This document shows positions 1-10,926 of a DNA stretch of 64,000 bases, piece by piece. The DNA is taken from the NCBI RefSeq assembly GCF_000417875.1, contig NW_006920891.1, positions 392,308 to 456,307 of the forward strand, read 5' to 3'. The notes under the pieces are model-generated. The model did no database searches. It was given only the letters and a program-made list of their open reading frames with translations, and had not been told where the DNA came from. Position numbers and translations under genes: made by a program. This stretch comes from Pseudozyma flocculosa PF-1. Taxonomy: Eukaryota; Basidiomycota; Ustilaginomycetes; Ustilaginales; Ustilaginaceae. Each line of letters begins with the position of its first letter. Within the stretch, counting starts at the first letter, position 1.

Positions 1-2873
1 ACATCCACGGATGGTACCAGGGACACCGCAAGGTGACGCCCCCCGAGCCAAACTACAGCGGAGACTGGGCCGACTGGGCCTCGTTTGCCGCAAAGATGCG
101 CCAAAAGGCCCACGGCGAGGGCAGGGACCTCCTCCTCGTCGACACCGGCGACCTCCACGACGGCAACGGCCTCTCGGACGGCTTCCCCCCCTACGGCGCC
201 GGCGAGCCCGGCGGCAAGGACGCCATCGACGGACACGTCAGCAACAAGGTCTTTTCCATGGTCGACTACGACCTCCTCACCATCGGCAACCACGAGCTCT
301 ACAACTACACCGTGGCCAAGGACGTCTTTGACAACTTCCGCCCCCGCTGGATCGACCGCTACATGACTTCCAACGTCAAGATCGCCGTGCCCGATGCCGA
401 CGACCCCAGCCGCAACCACACCGAACCTATCGGCTCGCTCGCCGTTAGCCTCGTCACGCCCGTCCAGGGCATCAAGGTCGTGTCGTACGGCATCCTGTTC
501 GACTTTAAACTGGCAGCGCCCGGCATCATTGTCCAGCCGCCCGAGGAGATGATCGAGGAGCAGTGGTTCAACGACAGCCTCGACGCCGCAGAGCGCTTCG
601 GCGTCGACATCTTTGTCATCCTCGGCCACATGCCCGTCAGCGGCGACCCGGCGTGGCAGGCCGTCAGGCGCAAGATCCGCTCCCGCTTTCCGGACACGCC
701 CATCTCGATCCTCGGTGGGTGTCTTCTGCGGGCGCGCACCCCCGAGCACAGGCGGGCACGAGCGAGGCACGTCGCAGCATGCTGATGGGCGCCGGTCCCT
801 CTTGCCTCGCATCGTTTCCCTTTCTTGCTAATCCTGATCCTCGCCCACACAGGCGGACACACGCACGTCCGAGACTGCCGCATGCTCGACGACAACACCA
901 TGGCCATGGAGAGTGGTCGCTACCTCGAGACGATCGGGTTCATGGGCGTGCAGAACCTGCGGGCAAGGATCCGGGGACTCGTCGAGAAGGTCCGCTTCAC
1001 GCGGCGCTACATCGACCCCAACCCGCGCAACTTTGTAGGTGTCTGGGCTGTCCTTGCTCGGCCGTCTTTGAGTCGACTGCCCCTTTCCCGCTGACTTCTT
1101 GTCTCCTCTATACCCCACCTTGACCGGCACCCCCCGTGCGCTCTCCAGGCACACCACCTCGGCCTCTCGACGCCGTCGAAGCTGCTCACGCAAAAGGGGC
1201 GCTTCATCCGCTTCCTCATGGACGCCATCTCGGACGCATGGAACCTGACGCGCCTGCACGGCGTCGTGCCGCAGGACTACTACCTCGACCGCCTGCCGTA
1301 CGGGCACAACCACAGCCTGCTCACGCTGCTCGCGTCAGAGGTGCTGCCCAAGGTGGTGCGGCCGTCGGAGGCGTCGAGGCGCGACCGGCCCAGCCTGGTG
1401 CTCATCAACAGCGGCAGCCAGCGCTTCGACGTCTTCCGCGGGCCGTTTACCCGCAACGACCAGTACATCGTCAGCCCCTTTAAGGACGACTTTCTCTACA
1501 TGCCCGACGTGCCGTGGCGCGTGGCGCGGAGGCTGCTGGGCGGGCTGACGGACAAGAAGCCTCCGTCGGTCGTCGAGGTCGCTCAGGGCGAGCTTGAGAG
1601 GAGCGGAGAGGAGCGCAAGCGGTACGGGTCCGGCTTCATCGGTGAGTCGGCCGGCCGAGGCTGCTATGTTCCTCCTTCCCGTGCCGCACACGGTAGGGGC
1701 CGCGGCTGACGATCCTTGGGCCGCCCCTTCTCCTCCTTGAAACGCTACCTCTGGCAACGGAAAAGAGGACATCTTTATCCGCTGGCAAAAGTCACAGTGG
1801 GCCGGCTTCCTCTCCTCCGGCGATCCCAACACCTCGACGTCACCGGGCGCATCGACATCGACATCGACGGGAGAGTCGGGCGACGAGGACCAAGGCGCGC
1901 CCGGCGGGACGGATGCGGTGCAGAAGGCGAAAAAGATGCTCGAGGCCGAGGCGGTCCGCTACGAGACTCTGGAGCTCGGCGGGCGCGCACAGGGACCGAG
2001 TCTCGGCTACCGCACCATCGACGGGTGCGAGGGCGAGGGCGACGATACCATCGTGAGTCTGCACGCCGCACCTTCTCGTCTTCTCTTCTCCCCCCACCCC
2101 TCCCTCGACGGGGGGAATGGCGTCGAGGAGAAGGCATGGAGCGCTGATCATCTTTGTCCCATCTCGGCGTTGGTCCGCGGTGGCCAAATAGCACTCTCCC
2201 CTCCCCTTTTCACCGGACCAGCCAGATTACGTCGCCTCGAACCCGGTCCCGGAACCTCGATCCGACGAGGACCTCGTCGACGTCGTCTTGTGAGTCATGC
2301 GCCCCTCCCCTCCCACTTCCCTTCGCCGCGCCGCGCCATCACCCCTTCTCTGGCAAGCGAAAGCGAGATTGACATCCTCCTCATGGCCTACCACCGATCG
2401 CGGCTCCACGGCACAGCGTCGACTTCATCATGCCGCCCCTGCTCGAGCTCATGAACAGCTTCGACGACTCGAACCGCACCTACACCGCCGACCAGGTCAA
2501 GGTGTGGGGCGACATTACGACGCAGCTCCTCTACCCCGTGAGCACCGCTCGACTCGGTCAGGTCGGGCGCGAGTGGCCATTGGCCAGCGGCGGTGCGTTG
2601 GCTGACACAAACATCCGCCCGATCATTCCGTCTTGGATTTCCCGCCCGCCCGCCCGCCCGCGCGCCCGCCCGCGCGCGAGGTAGAGGTACGCCGAGCTAG
2701 AGTGGCAGCCGCCCCAAGGCGCCGCTGCGGCTGTGCGCGAACAGCGCGCCGACGCCGCGGCCAAAGGCTACGCGCCTTTCACCGACGACGCGCCCTCGGC
2801 CGATCAAGAGCCCGAAGCCGATGCCGCCGCCGCCGCCGCCCAATTCGTGGTGCAGCGGGCCGAGGGCCTGTGA
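1..2873 (+). CDS. Calcineurin-like phosphoesterase / 5'-nucleotidase family protein, 5' partial
   Basis: The protein continues from beyond the left edge; 683 residues are visible. Exons: 1-714, 853-1034, 1149-1641, 1766-2052, 2222-2289, 2417-2537 and 2685-2873, all with GT-AG introns and consistent phase. Metallophosphoesterase motifs are seen in order: VDTGDLHDG (near base 155), IGNHELY (near 285) and, split by the first intron, GGHTHVRD (near 853). These are the metal-binding Asp, Asn-His and His-x-His positions of the family. The overall pattern, including an HGWYQGH start and a C-terminal nucleotidase-like half, resembles the fungal secreted or vacuolar group typified by yeast YHR202W, whose substrate is not well established. 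The C-terminus is Ala-rich. The last intron has an unusually pure CCCG-rich tract. It is convergent with the phosducin-like gene. I am confident of the family, not of the substrate. Confidence 0.85.
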
Positions 2874-3228
2874 CGTCGATCATCGCACCTTGCCTCGTCG
2901 CCGCGGCCGCGGCCGCCGCAGTCTCTCGGCCTCCCCCGCCCGGCAAAGGTCCTGGCCCGTCGGTGGACCAAGACGCTGTCAAGGGCTCGGTGGCCACGCC
3001 TGCTGCCTCAGGCCGAAAAGAAGGGCCACCGTGCAGGCTGTGGCGGTGACCGCTGTCGACTGACCGGGACGGTCGACGTCTCGATGGAGGTGCTGCCGGG
3101 TGAAGCGCTTCGCCCGTCGCTTGCCAGACACCCGCCGCGATGGCATCGAGGCCTGGGTCGCGCCGAGCGCTGGCTTCACCGGCTGGGCCCTGGGGGTTAC
3201 CGCTGCCTCTTGCGCTGGAAGATGCGCG
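2874..3228. other. Intergenic region between convergent genes
   Basis: About 355 bases separating two 3' ends. It is GC-rich. I see no coding signal of its own; it should hold both 3' UTRs and polyadenylation sites. Confidence 0.5.
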
Positions 3229-4642
3229 CTAGAGATCCCAGTCGAGCTCGTCGTCCTCCTCCTCTTGCGTCTTGCCGCGGATGCCCTTGCCCCGGACGCC
3301 GCGCCGCGTGCCTCCGAACCCTTCGTCCGAGTCCTCGCCGTCGTCTTCGCGGTCCTGCCGTCGTTGGTCGGCGCCCGCTCCGGAGGCGTCGCCAAAGGTG
3401 GCCGTGCCGGGCACCTGCGAGCGATCCAGCACTCCCACCGCGGTCAGCAGCAGCTCGATGTCTGTCCGGCCGGGCGAGCCGTGGAAGAAGGATTCGTGTC
3501 AGCCGGCTTGTCCTTCTCTTCATGTCATTGCGACGGCAGGTAAGCCGACTCACCTTCGCACTTGGTGTTCATGCCGTCGAGGCCAATCTCGGGTCTCAGG
3601 CCGACAATCTGGCGGTGCAGCTCGCCGTTGCGGTAGATGAGCAGCGTCGGCAGGTTCTTGTCCGGGTAGTTAGGGATGCACTGCGCACAAGTGGAAAGCG
3701 AGGAGGACGAAACGACATCAACATCATCTCATCCTGTTCCCGCAAGGGCAGCCTGTGTCACCAGGCACGGTCGCGGGCGAGCTCACCTTGTCTCCAACGA
3801 TGCTGACGAACTTGGTTCCGGGGTACTTGGCTGCCAGCGTGTCGAGGTAGCCGGCGAGGAGACGACATGTGTCCATGCTGCGTCGGCGCCGATGGCGATG
3901 CAATGCGGATGAGAGGGGGGCATTGGATCTGGGTCAGCGGCCGCAGTTGTGCGTGGCATTGGGCACCTGGGACAGCAGACTCACCCGTCTTTGTAGAGGA
4001 AGCAGACGACGCCGGTGCCCTTGACCTTCTGCGGCTGGTCTGTCCCCACGGATCCGGCACCGGTCTCGGCCCGACCGTCGTCGTCTTCCTCTTGGTCGTC
4101 GCTTGCGCCCGCTGCCTTGCCGTTGGGGTCCTCTTTGCTGGCCTCGGTGACCTCGCGGGTGTAGTCGGGGCGGGTGATGGGGAAGACTCTTCCGAAGCGG
4201 TGCCTCTTGCTCTCGGTGGCCATCTGGGCCATCCTCTGCGCCCTCAGCCGGAGGAGGATGCGCTCCTCGTCCTCGCCCACCTGGTCGTACCCATCCTGCT
4301 CGAGGGCCAGATCGATGTCCTCGACGGTGGCCTGCTTGAGCGCCTGGCTGCGCAGCTCGGACTCGGTGGGTAGCTCGGGCGATGGCGAGCGCGATGGCGG
4401 CTTCTGCGGGATGATGCCTCGTGCTCTCAGCGCATCGTGGCTGGGAGGGACGCGGGGTGAGGCAGGGGGAGGAGAGAGAGAGAGGCAGTGTCAGGAGCGG
4501 GGTGCGCTAAGGAGCGGAATGGGCCACACGGTGTCGGCTCGAGCCTGTGGCCGAGGCTTGGCAGGGGCCGGCCGGCTGGCACTCACAATTCGGTGTCCTC
4601 GTTTGGGTTGATGTCCATCTGCATGCCATAAGGGGCGGCCAT
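3229..4642 (-). CDS. PLP2: Phosducin-like protein (thioredoxin-fold chaperonin cofactor)
   Basis: Five exons on the minus strand: 4642-4587, 4440-3985, 3877-3787, 3680-3554 and 3461-3229, summing to 963 nt (320 residues). The N-terminus (MQMDINPNEDTEFHDALR, then GIIPQKP) and the block FGRVFPITRPDYTREVTEAS are the phosducin-like signature of the PDCL3/Plp2 group. The thioredoxin-like half follows: CFLYKDG, CRLLAGYLDTLA, KYPGTKFVSI, then CIPNYPDKNLPTLLIYRNGE and an acidic C-terminus ending in DELDWDL. In the family these proteins bind the CCT/TRiC chaperonin and help fold actin and tubulin, in the cytosol. An extra acidic stretch (DDQEEDDDGRAETG) sits inside the first half. The acceptor of the last intron was chosen because nearer AGs lead into a stop, whereas the chosen one gives an in-frame EDIELLLTAVGVL. 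Confidence 0.9.
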
Positions 4643-6081
4643 GGTTGCGAGGGCACCTAGGTTGAGTGCTGCGGGTGGTGGGCTGTGGTTGAGGGGCGGT
4701 AGGGACGAGGTGATGGAGGAAGGAGGCAGGAAGCTGACTGGCGAGACCAACACGCCCCTAGCCAGCCTCGCCTGGCCCCAGCGCTGCTGGCTGGCCAGCC
4801 TTGCTTGGTGGCTGCGTTCTTCCAAGCCTTGGCCAGACAGGCCAGGCCAGGCCAGGCCAGGGCAAGCCAGGTAGCCAGCCAGCCAGGCTGCAGACTCTGA
4901 CTTCCGAAGGCCGGAAGGTGCGAGATCGGGGGCGCTGACGTGCGCCCGATGCAGATGCAAGGGCGGACGGGCGGGGCTCGTCTGGGCGCCGCCGACGTGG
5001 GCGGGCGTAGGTGCGTGGGGCTGGCTGTGTTTGTTTGCGTGGCCGGCTGGCTGGCCGGCCCGACGTTGAGGCCGAGGCTCGGACCTTTCCCAGCCTGCAG
5101 TCAGGGGTCGTCGTTTGGGTGTCACGTCCCGAGTCGACGGCTAACCACCGCCGCCTCCTGCCTCCCTGTTCGATCCAATCGCGCGCCCTTGCTGGCATCC
5201 TTGCTGTAGTTGCGCCATGGCTAGCTTGGTCCAAGAGGCTAGCCAGATCACCAGCATCAACCCACGACTGTAGGCTTGGCTGTCTATCGGAGGCGAGGCC
5301 GGAGCCAGAGAAGTAGTGTGGCTAGAGCCGACTTGGGCTGCTGGCTGGCTGGCTGGCCCCTGCCTACTATCCTGTCTCTGGACCCTGACTTTTGGCTCGT
5401 CTGTGGCCAGCTTCCGTAGTAGTGCTCTGATGGCTCGCGGCCGCCCCCTGTCTGTCAGGCTTGGCTCGACACTACTACGGCGCCCATGGGTGGGGCATCG
5501 ACCTCGTCAAAGAAGCCGGCGGGGCGTCTGGCCCACTGACCGTACGGTGGTCGGTCGAGAAAAGGGGCCGGTGGTGGTGGTGACGACGACGGCGCGGCGC
5601 GGTACGGTGCGATGCAAGGCAAGGCTCCTGAAGCTCTGCTGCAGCAGCTCCCTTGACACACCTGCGGGCGACCTGGCGCCGCACGTCGGCGTGGATGTCG
5701 TTTCGCCCATGGTGCCCTGGCCTCGCCTTGTGCTCATCTCGACTCCTTTTGCCTCCCCGCCCTCACCGCTGCCCCCTTCTTGTTTGAAGGCCTCCGCTCC
5801 ACCTCTCCTCCGCATCCCACCATCCGCCCCTCATCGCTTCTTCTCTTGCCTCGCCTTGCCCTGCCTGCTTGCCAAGCTGCTTCGTCTCTGATCCCTCTGC
5901 AGCCACATCACGACAGACAACGACAATCAACGACAACCACGACGCCGCCCGTCCGCCTCACCTTCTCATACCCATCAGCCCCCCCCCGCTTTCGACTCCT
6001 ACATCCTCCTCGCCGCAGCGACCTCGACGATCCGCCAGCCTGACATGACGACCACCTGTCTCCCCTGATCCACCAGCCACC
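4643..6081. other. Intergenic region between divergent genes, GGCCA-rich
   Basis: About 1.4 kb between divergent start codons, so it should hold both promoters. It contains a GGCCA tandem run near 4841-4864 and other CCAGCC/GGCTGG words, and a pyrimidine-rich leader (about 5750-6060) just before the START-domain gene. I see no convincing gene; open frames here are low-complexity. Confidence 0.5.
4841..4864. repeat. GGCCA pentanucleotide tandem repeat
   Basis: Nearly five perfect copies of a GGCCA unit. The same unit recurs at about 14801-14820 and, less regularly, at 20400-20600 and 21430-21560. Confidence 0.8.
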
Positions 6082-9000
6082 ATGCCGTCGCTTGCACAGC
6101 AGAGCCGTTCAAAGGCCGCCGCCGACTCAACGACGCCGACCACGGCCGGACCTCCGAGCGACCCCAGCCAGCTCACCGCCGAGTCACTTCGCGTCCTCCA
6201 CCGCTTCCTCTCCTTTGCCGATCCAGACTCGGCCGACCAGCTGCCGTTGCAGCGCGACGCCGACGATGACCCGTCTGCCGACCATTTCGCCCGCCACGCC
6301 GCCCGAGAGGTGGCCATCGCCGACTGGACCGTCCTCTACTCTTCAGCACCGCCATCGACGTCGGCGGCAACGTCCAACGGCTCTGCGTCGACGCAGCAGC
6401 CCTTTGTCCCCACCCTGACCGTTCGAGCCCACCCCGACCCCAACCGCAACCTCTACAGCGTGCAGTCCACCATCCCCGGCGTGTCCGCCCGTCAGTTCTG
6501 GTCGCTCATGGCCACCGCCGAGAACCGCAGGCTCTGGGACAGCACCGTCGAGGAAGGCAGCGTCCATCGCTGGCTGGCCCAGGAGCTCGACTCCCGTTCC
6601 GACGGCACCCGCGCCGGACCCGACGACAGCGACGACGGCGAAGCGGCACGGCCGAGGGACATCGCCGAGGCCACCGCCGCTCGTGTCGAGCTCTTCCGCT
6701 TCGGCAGCATCTTCATGGTGGCCAAAGCCAGGGACATGGTGCTGCTCAGCGTCGACGCTCGCCTGCCGCCCGCAGACGGCGCACCGCCGAGCGCCGAGGC
6801 TCCCCTGCGCCTCGTCTCGACGTCCTGCTGCACCGTCGATCCCAGCCTGCCGCCGCGCAAAGGCTACACGCGCTTTCCGCTCCAGGTCGGCGGGTTCATG
6901 GTCGAGGATCTCGGCGACGATGGGCTCTCGGACCTTCCCGACGACCCCTCAGTCGAGCAACGCATGCGACATGCCGCTCCGCCCAATGGCCGCCAGCTTC
7001 GAGCGCTGGGACGACGCAGACCGTCGGCTTCGTCGGCATCCAGTGGGCCGGCAAAGGCCGGACACGCCGCCGAGGGAAGCACGGCGCCTGGCTTCCATCG
7101 CCGCCGGGACCCCCGCGGATCAGCGGTGCTCATCACCCAGGTCTCCGACCTCGGGGAGATGGCCGCCTGGGTCCCGGCGTCGGTCGTCAAGATGGTCGCC
7201 TCGACCCTTGTGCCCCGCAGCATCGCCTCCATCGGCAAAGTGGCAAAGACGATGCAGGTCCACCGCGCCCTGTACGACGCTGCGGCCGAGGAATCGCACG
7301 GTGGTTCCTCCTCCACTTCCCTGCCGTCATGGACAAGCCGCGACAAGCTGGCCGGCGGCGGAGAATGGTATGCCCGGAGGAGACTGCCGGCCATGATCGG
7401 CACCGGCTGCTTGTGTCGGCCAATGACCATCGAGGTGGGGCCCGGGAAGACAGCGGCCCCAGCGGCACCCGCTGCGGCTGCATCGCAAAAGACGGTGGCG
7501 GAAACAGCGCAAGCGGCCGTCGAGGCTGCAGACTCGTCACCAGGTCCAGAGCCAGAGCCGCAATCAGCACTGGGGCTCGACCTGAGCGCCCAAGCCGTCT
7601 GCGCATCGCCGGTCCCGCCGCCGGAGCCCATCGCCAAGGAGGGCATCTTGCGACCTCCGCCCATCGTGGCGGAGCTCGCGACACCGCCGCCCCGAGTCTC
7701 GTCGCTGCCGGGAACGCCGTCGGGCACTGCCACCGCCGGAGCCCTCCCCACCTCGCCGCTGCGCTCGCCACCCGCCCCAACGTCGCCCAGCAAGCCCAAG
7801 CCGGGCCTGTCGATCGACCTGCTAGGCCTCAACCCGCTACCCTTCCGCCCGTCGGATGCCATCTCGCCCTACATCCCCGGCCGCTCGCCAGGCATGTCGT
7901 CGGGCATGTCGCCCGGCATGTACAGCGACTCGGACGCCGGCCTGGATGACATGATGTCGTCGATCTCGGCGCTCTCGACGCCAGGGAGGCTGGGGGCCAA
8001 GTCCGGGCGGCGGTTTGATCCCGCCTTTTCCATCTCGCCTTCGGACGGCGGCACAGAGACGGTGCCCGGCTCGGTGGCGGCGAGCGAGCTCGAGGAGTTT
8101 GGCATGGGCGACTATCTGTCCAAAGGCAGGCGTGCGCGCGACCTCAACCTCAACCTCCAGCTGTCGAGACAGCTCTACGGGCTGAACAACGAACAGCTGA
8201 GTCGCTCCGCCTTGATCCTGACGCCCAGCAGCCCCGGACGAGAAGAAGACGAGCCGATCGAGGAGCTGCAGGCGGACGAGACCTTTGTGCCGTCCGAAGG
8301 CGGCCCAAGCGTCAGCGGCGGCGGCGGTTTTGGTGGTGGCTACGGCCATATCCATTCGACGCCGCGGAGGGAGGCGGGCGAGCCGCTGCCCTTCGTCGGC
8401 AGCTTCTCGCCTTCTGGCAGCTACCGCGAGCGGGCCCTTTCGCTCAGCCCGGCCGCCAGAAGGGCCAATCTGCTGTCGCAGGAGCTGTTGGCAGCCGAGA
8501 CACGGTCTGCTGCCGACCAGCAGGGAGCCAAGGAGCTCGATCGCCGGCTGAGGCGCATGTCGCGCGCCCTCGTCGCCGAAGTCGAGAAGCGCAACCGGCG
8601 ACAACGGTCCGGGTCGGGCCACTGCTCGTCGTCGTCGGAGTCGCACCCCGCCGGCTATGCCACGTCGAAACCGCGCCGGGAGGCTTCCGGAGAGTCGCAG
8701 CGGACCGAGCCGAAGGAGGACGTCATCGATCTGCTGGCCGAGGCGCTCAGCCAGAGCCTACCGATGGCGCACATCCTCGAGGAGACGGGCCGCGCCGATG
8801 GCACCGACGAAGGGCTCGATCGAGCCGCCAACAAGGGCAAGAGCAGGGGCCGCGACGCTCGCCGGCAGCAGGAGCGTGTCGTGCTCGAGACGGCGAGGTC
8901 CGTGAGCGCGATGCTGCTGGCTGGCTCGGACGCTTTCGCCATGGCGCTCGCCCCCGCGGCCCGCGAAAGCTTGGCCCTCGGCTTTGATGGGCTCAGCACC

Positions 9001-10464
9001 GCGTCCGAGGCCTCGGAGCCTCGCACGCCCGGTCTCGAAGACGAGCGTTCGCCCACCAGCAGCATCGTCGAGGCAAAGTCGAGCGTCAAGGCGAAGCGCT
9101 TCCCGATCGGTCTGGGTTCGAGGCCCGGCGAGCCGTCGTCGGCATCGTACGCGTCTGGTGCCCTGCCGCTGCGTACCCGCAAGCCGTCGGTCAACTCGAC
9201 GGCCCGCTCCATCTCGGTGTCCAATGCCTTTGCGCAGCCCGAGATCGTGACCACGGTCACCCACGCCGTCTCGCGATCCTACATTTTCGGCACTGCGTCG
9301 GTCATCTCGTCCAACGGCCGAGGCAGCGATCTTGCTAGCGACGCCGCTGCCGGCACGAGCACGAGCTCGCTCACGCCACCGAGTGGGCATTCGACGGGCG
9401 CCAGCACGAATACCATGGCCACCAGCCGTTCGGGGGTGTCCGAGGAGCGGCTTGCGGTCGAGAAGCTCAAGGCGCTCAAGGCCAAGCACCTGCCGACGCG
9501 GAGGTCGGTGCACCACCAGCGCGTCGCATCCCGTCCCGGCGGCAGCATCGTGCATCGCAAGAGCAACTCGGGCCTCCGCCCGGGAGCCTACGCCATGATG
9601 AGCGGGCTGATCGGGTTTGCCTGGCCAGGCCGAGGAGCCGTCGCCGCCGCCGCCGACGCCGACGCGAATACGTCGTCCGCCGCGGCTGCGCCGTCCGTCG
9701 CTGAAGGTGTGCCGGCACGCGGCGCGGCGGCAAAACTCGGCCATTCGCAGCCTCAGGCAGTGCCCGGCAAGCCGCCGACGGCAGTGCGAGCCTCGATCCT
9801 GTCGACCTCGGCGGCATCGTCGCATTCGAGCGTGCCTGGCCGCCCACGCATCCCGGCCAAGGGCTCAGTGGGCCGACTCAAGTCGCGGCAGAACTACCGG
9901 CTCGACTTGAACTCGAAGCTCCATCCGTTCCCGGGCTCCGATTCGCTCGGCCGGGCGCATGGCCGCAAACTGCCACCCATCCACGCCTCGGATGAGCAGG
10001 CGAGGCGCGCGCAGCAGATTATGGCGAGAAGCTCGAGGTGCGGCGTCCAGGACGAGGAGGATGAGGAGGAGGAGGAAGAAGGCGCCGACGAGGGATGGGT
10101 CGAGGAAGATGACGAATGCGCTGCCGCCGCCGCCGCCGCCGCAGGCTCCGCTGCCGCTGCTGTTGGACGCGATCCAGCAAAGAAGGTGCCGGCACCGAGC
10201 GGACCTGCCGGGGGTCAGGGCGGTCGCCCCTGCCCAACCATCGGCGCGCGGATGGCTCGGCGCTTACTGGCCCAGCGCGGCTGCGACCGACACGTCCGCC
10301 GCCAGTCACAGCCAAACTCTGGCAGCGACAAGCGGCACGGGCGTGGTCGCCTGAGAAGTGGCGAGCCAGGCCGGCCGGCCGGCCTGCAGCCTGCCCGCAA
10401 CTCGCCGTACCACGGCCGGCCGGCCTGCCTGCCTTGGTACCAACGATGCCCGAGACGACTCTGA
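6082..10464 (+). CDS. Large START-domain protein
   Basis: One long open frame of 1460 residues. Residues about 110-395 look like a START lipid-binding domain: FWSLMATAENRRLWDSTVEEG, then SIFMVAKARDMVLLSVDARL, then RKGYTRFPLQVGGFMVEDLG, and finally the typical closing helix AAWVPASVVKMVASTLVP. START domains bind a single lipid or sterol in a cavity. The rest is long, low-complexity and Ser/Pro/Ala-rich with short conserved-looking patches (RPSDAISPYIPGRSPGMSSG; LSRQLYGLNNEQLSRSALI), so it is probably a cytosolic scaffold-like protein. Start at 6082 is the first ATG of the frame and follows a pyrimidine-rich leader. Two places look wrong: inside the START domain (6950-7125) other frames read better, and the C-terminal 100 residues are doubtful because a neighbouring frame ends more naturally at 10354. 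See findings. Confidence 0.7.
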   Translation: MPSLAQQSRSKAAADSTTPTTAGPPSDPSQLTAESLRVLHRFLSFADPDSADQLPLQRDADDDPSADHFARHAAREVAIADWTVLYSSAPPSTSAATSNGSASTQQPFVPTLTVRAHPDPNRNLYSVQSTIPGVSARQFWSLMATAENRRLWDSTVEEGSVHRWLAQELDSRSDGTRAGPDDSDDGEAARPRDIAEATAARVELFRFGSIFMVAKARDMVLLSVDARLPPADGAPPSAEAPLRLVSTSCCTVDPSLPPRKGYTRFPLQVGGFMVEDLGDDGLSDLPDDPSVEQRMRHAAPPNGRQLRALGRRRPSASSASSGPAKAGHAAEGSTAPGFHRRRDPRGSAVLITQVSDLGEMAAWVPASVVKMVASTLVPRSIASIGKVAKTMQVHRALYDAAAEESHGGSSSTSLPSWTSRDKLAGGGEWYARRRLPAMIGTGCLCRPMTIEVGPGKTAAPAAPAAAASQKTVAETAQAAVEAADSSPGPEPEPQSALGLDLSAQAVCASPVPPPEPIAKEGILRPPPIVAELATPPPRVSSLPGTPSGTATAGALPTSPLRSPPAPTSPSKPKPGLSIDLLGLNPLPFRPSDAISPYIPGRSPGMSSGMSPGMYSDSDAGLDDMMSSISALSTPGRLGAKSGRRFDPAFSISPSDGGTETVPGSVAASELEEFGMGDYLSKGRRARDLNLNLQLSRQLYGLNNEQLSRSALILTPSSPGREEDEPIEELQADETFVPSEGGPSVSGGGGFGGGYGHIHSTPRREAGEPLPFVGSFSPSGSYRERALSLSPAARRANLLSQELLAAETRSAADQQGAKELDRRLRRMSRALVAEVEKRNRRQRSGSGHCSSSSESHPAGYATSKPRREASGESQRTEPKEDVIDLLAEALSQSLPMAHILEETGRADGTDEGLDRAANKGKSRGRDARRQQERVVLETARSVSAMLLAGSDAFAMALAPAARESLALGFDGLSTASEASEPRTPGLEDERSPTSSIVEAKSSVKAKRFPIGLGSRPGEPSSASYASGALPLRTRKPSVNSTARSISVSNAFAQPEIVTTVTHAVSRSYIFGTASVISSNGRGSDLASDAAAGTSTSSLTPPSGHSTGASTNTMATSRSGVSEERLAVEKLKALKAKHLPTRRSVHHQRVASRPGGSIVHRKSNSGLRPGAYAMMSGLIGFAWPGRGAVAAAADADANTSSAAAAPSVAEGVPARGAAAKLGHSQPQAVPGKPPTAVRASILSTSAASSHSSVPGRPRIPAKGSVGRLKSRQNYRLDLNSKLHPFPGSDSLGRAHGRKLPPIHASDEQARRAQQIMARSSRCGVQDEEDEEEEEEGADEGWVEEDDECAAAAAAAAGSAAAAVGRDPAKKVPAPSGPAGGQGGRPCPTIGARMARRLLAQRGCDRHVRRQSQPNSGSDKRHGRGRLRSGEPGRPAGLQPARNSPYHGRPACLPWYQRCPRRL

Positions 10465-10926
10465 CGACGACCGAAAAAAGCATCCACGACGCCACCCACG
10501 ACCGCGACGACTTTAGCATACCATATCCGCGCCTCTGGATTCCCCCCGTTCCTTTCGCCTCCGCGACCATGGCTCACCTTGGCCGTTGTTGCCGGACCAT
10601 GATGGCTTGCTTGGCACGAATCCAAATCATACCAGTCAGTCCGACCAGTCAGCCTGACTTTCAGCCATGCCGCGCTGCAGGGACAGCTTACCTTTGCGCG
10701 CGCATCGCATCGACCCGAAGACTGCACGGGGGCAGAGAGAGAGAGAATGAGAGGGAGGAGGAGGGGGCTGCAGATCAAGACGGCCTTTGCATTGCTTTGC
10801 TTTGCTTTGCATGGCTTTGGCTACACGGCTACACGGCTATCGGGAGGGGGACAGGTGGAACGAGATCCCTCCATGTGCGAGGCGAGGCGAGGCGAGACGA
10901 GACGAGGGGCAAGCCAGCCTGGGCGA
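10465..10926. other. Intergenic region between convergent genes
   Basis: About 460 bases between the 3' ends of the START-domain gene and THI5. It contains short simple runs (GAGAGAGA near 10735, TTTGC repeats near 10790-10810, GGCGA repeats near 10880). No gene is seen. Confidence 0.5.

Noticed and set aside
6864..9825. Several 200-350-codon frames on the minus strand
   Set aside because: They lie opposite the START-domain gene, overlap each other in different frames, and are Arg-rich shadows.
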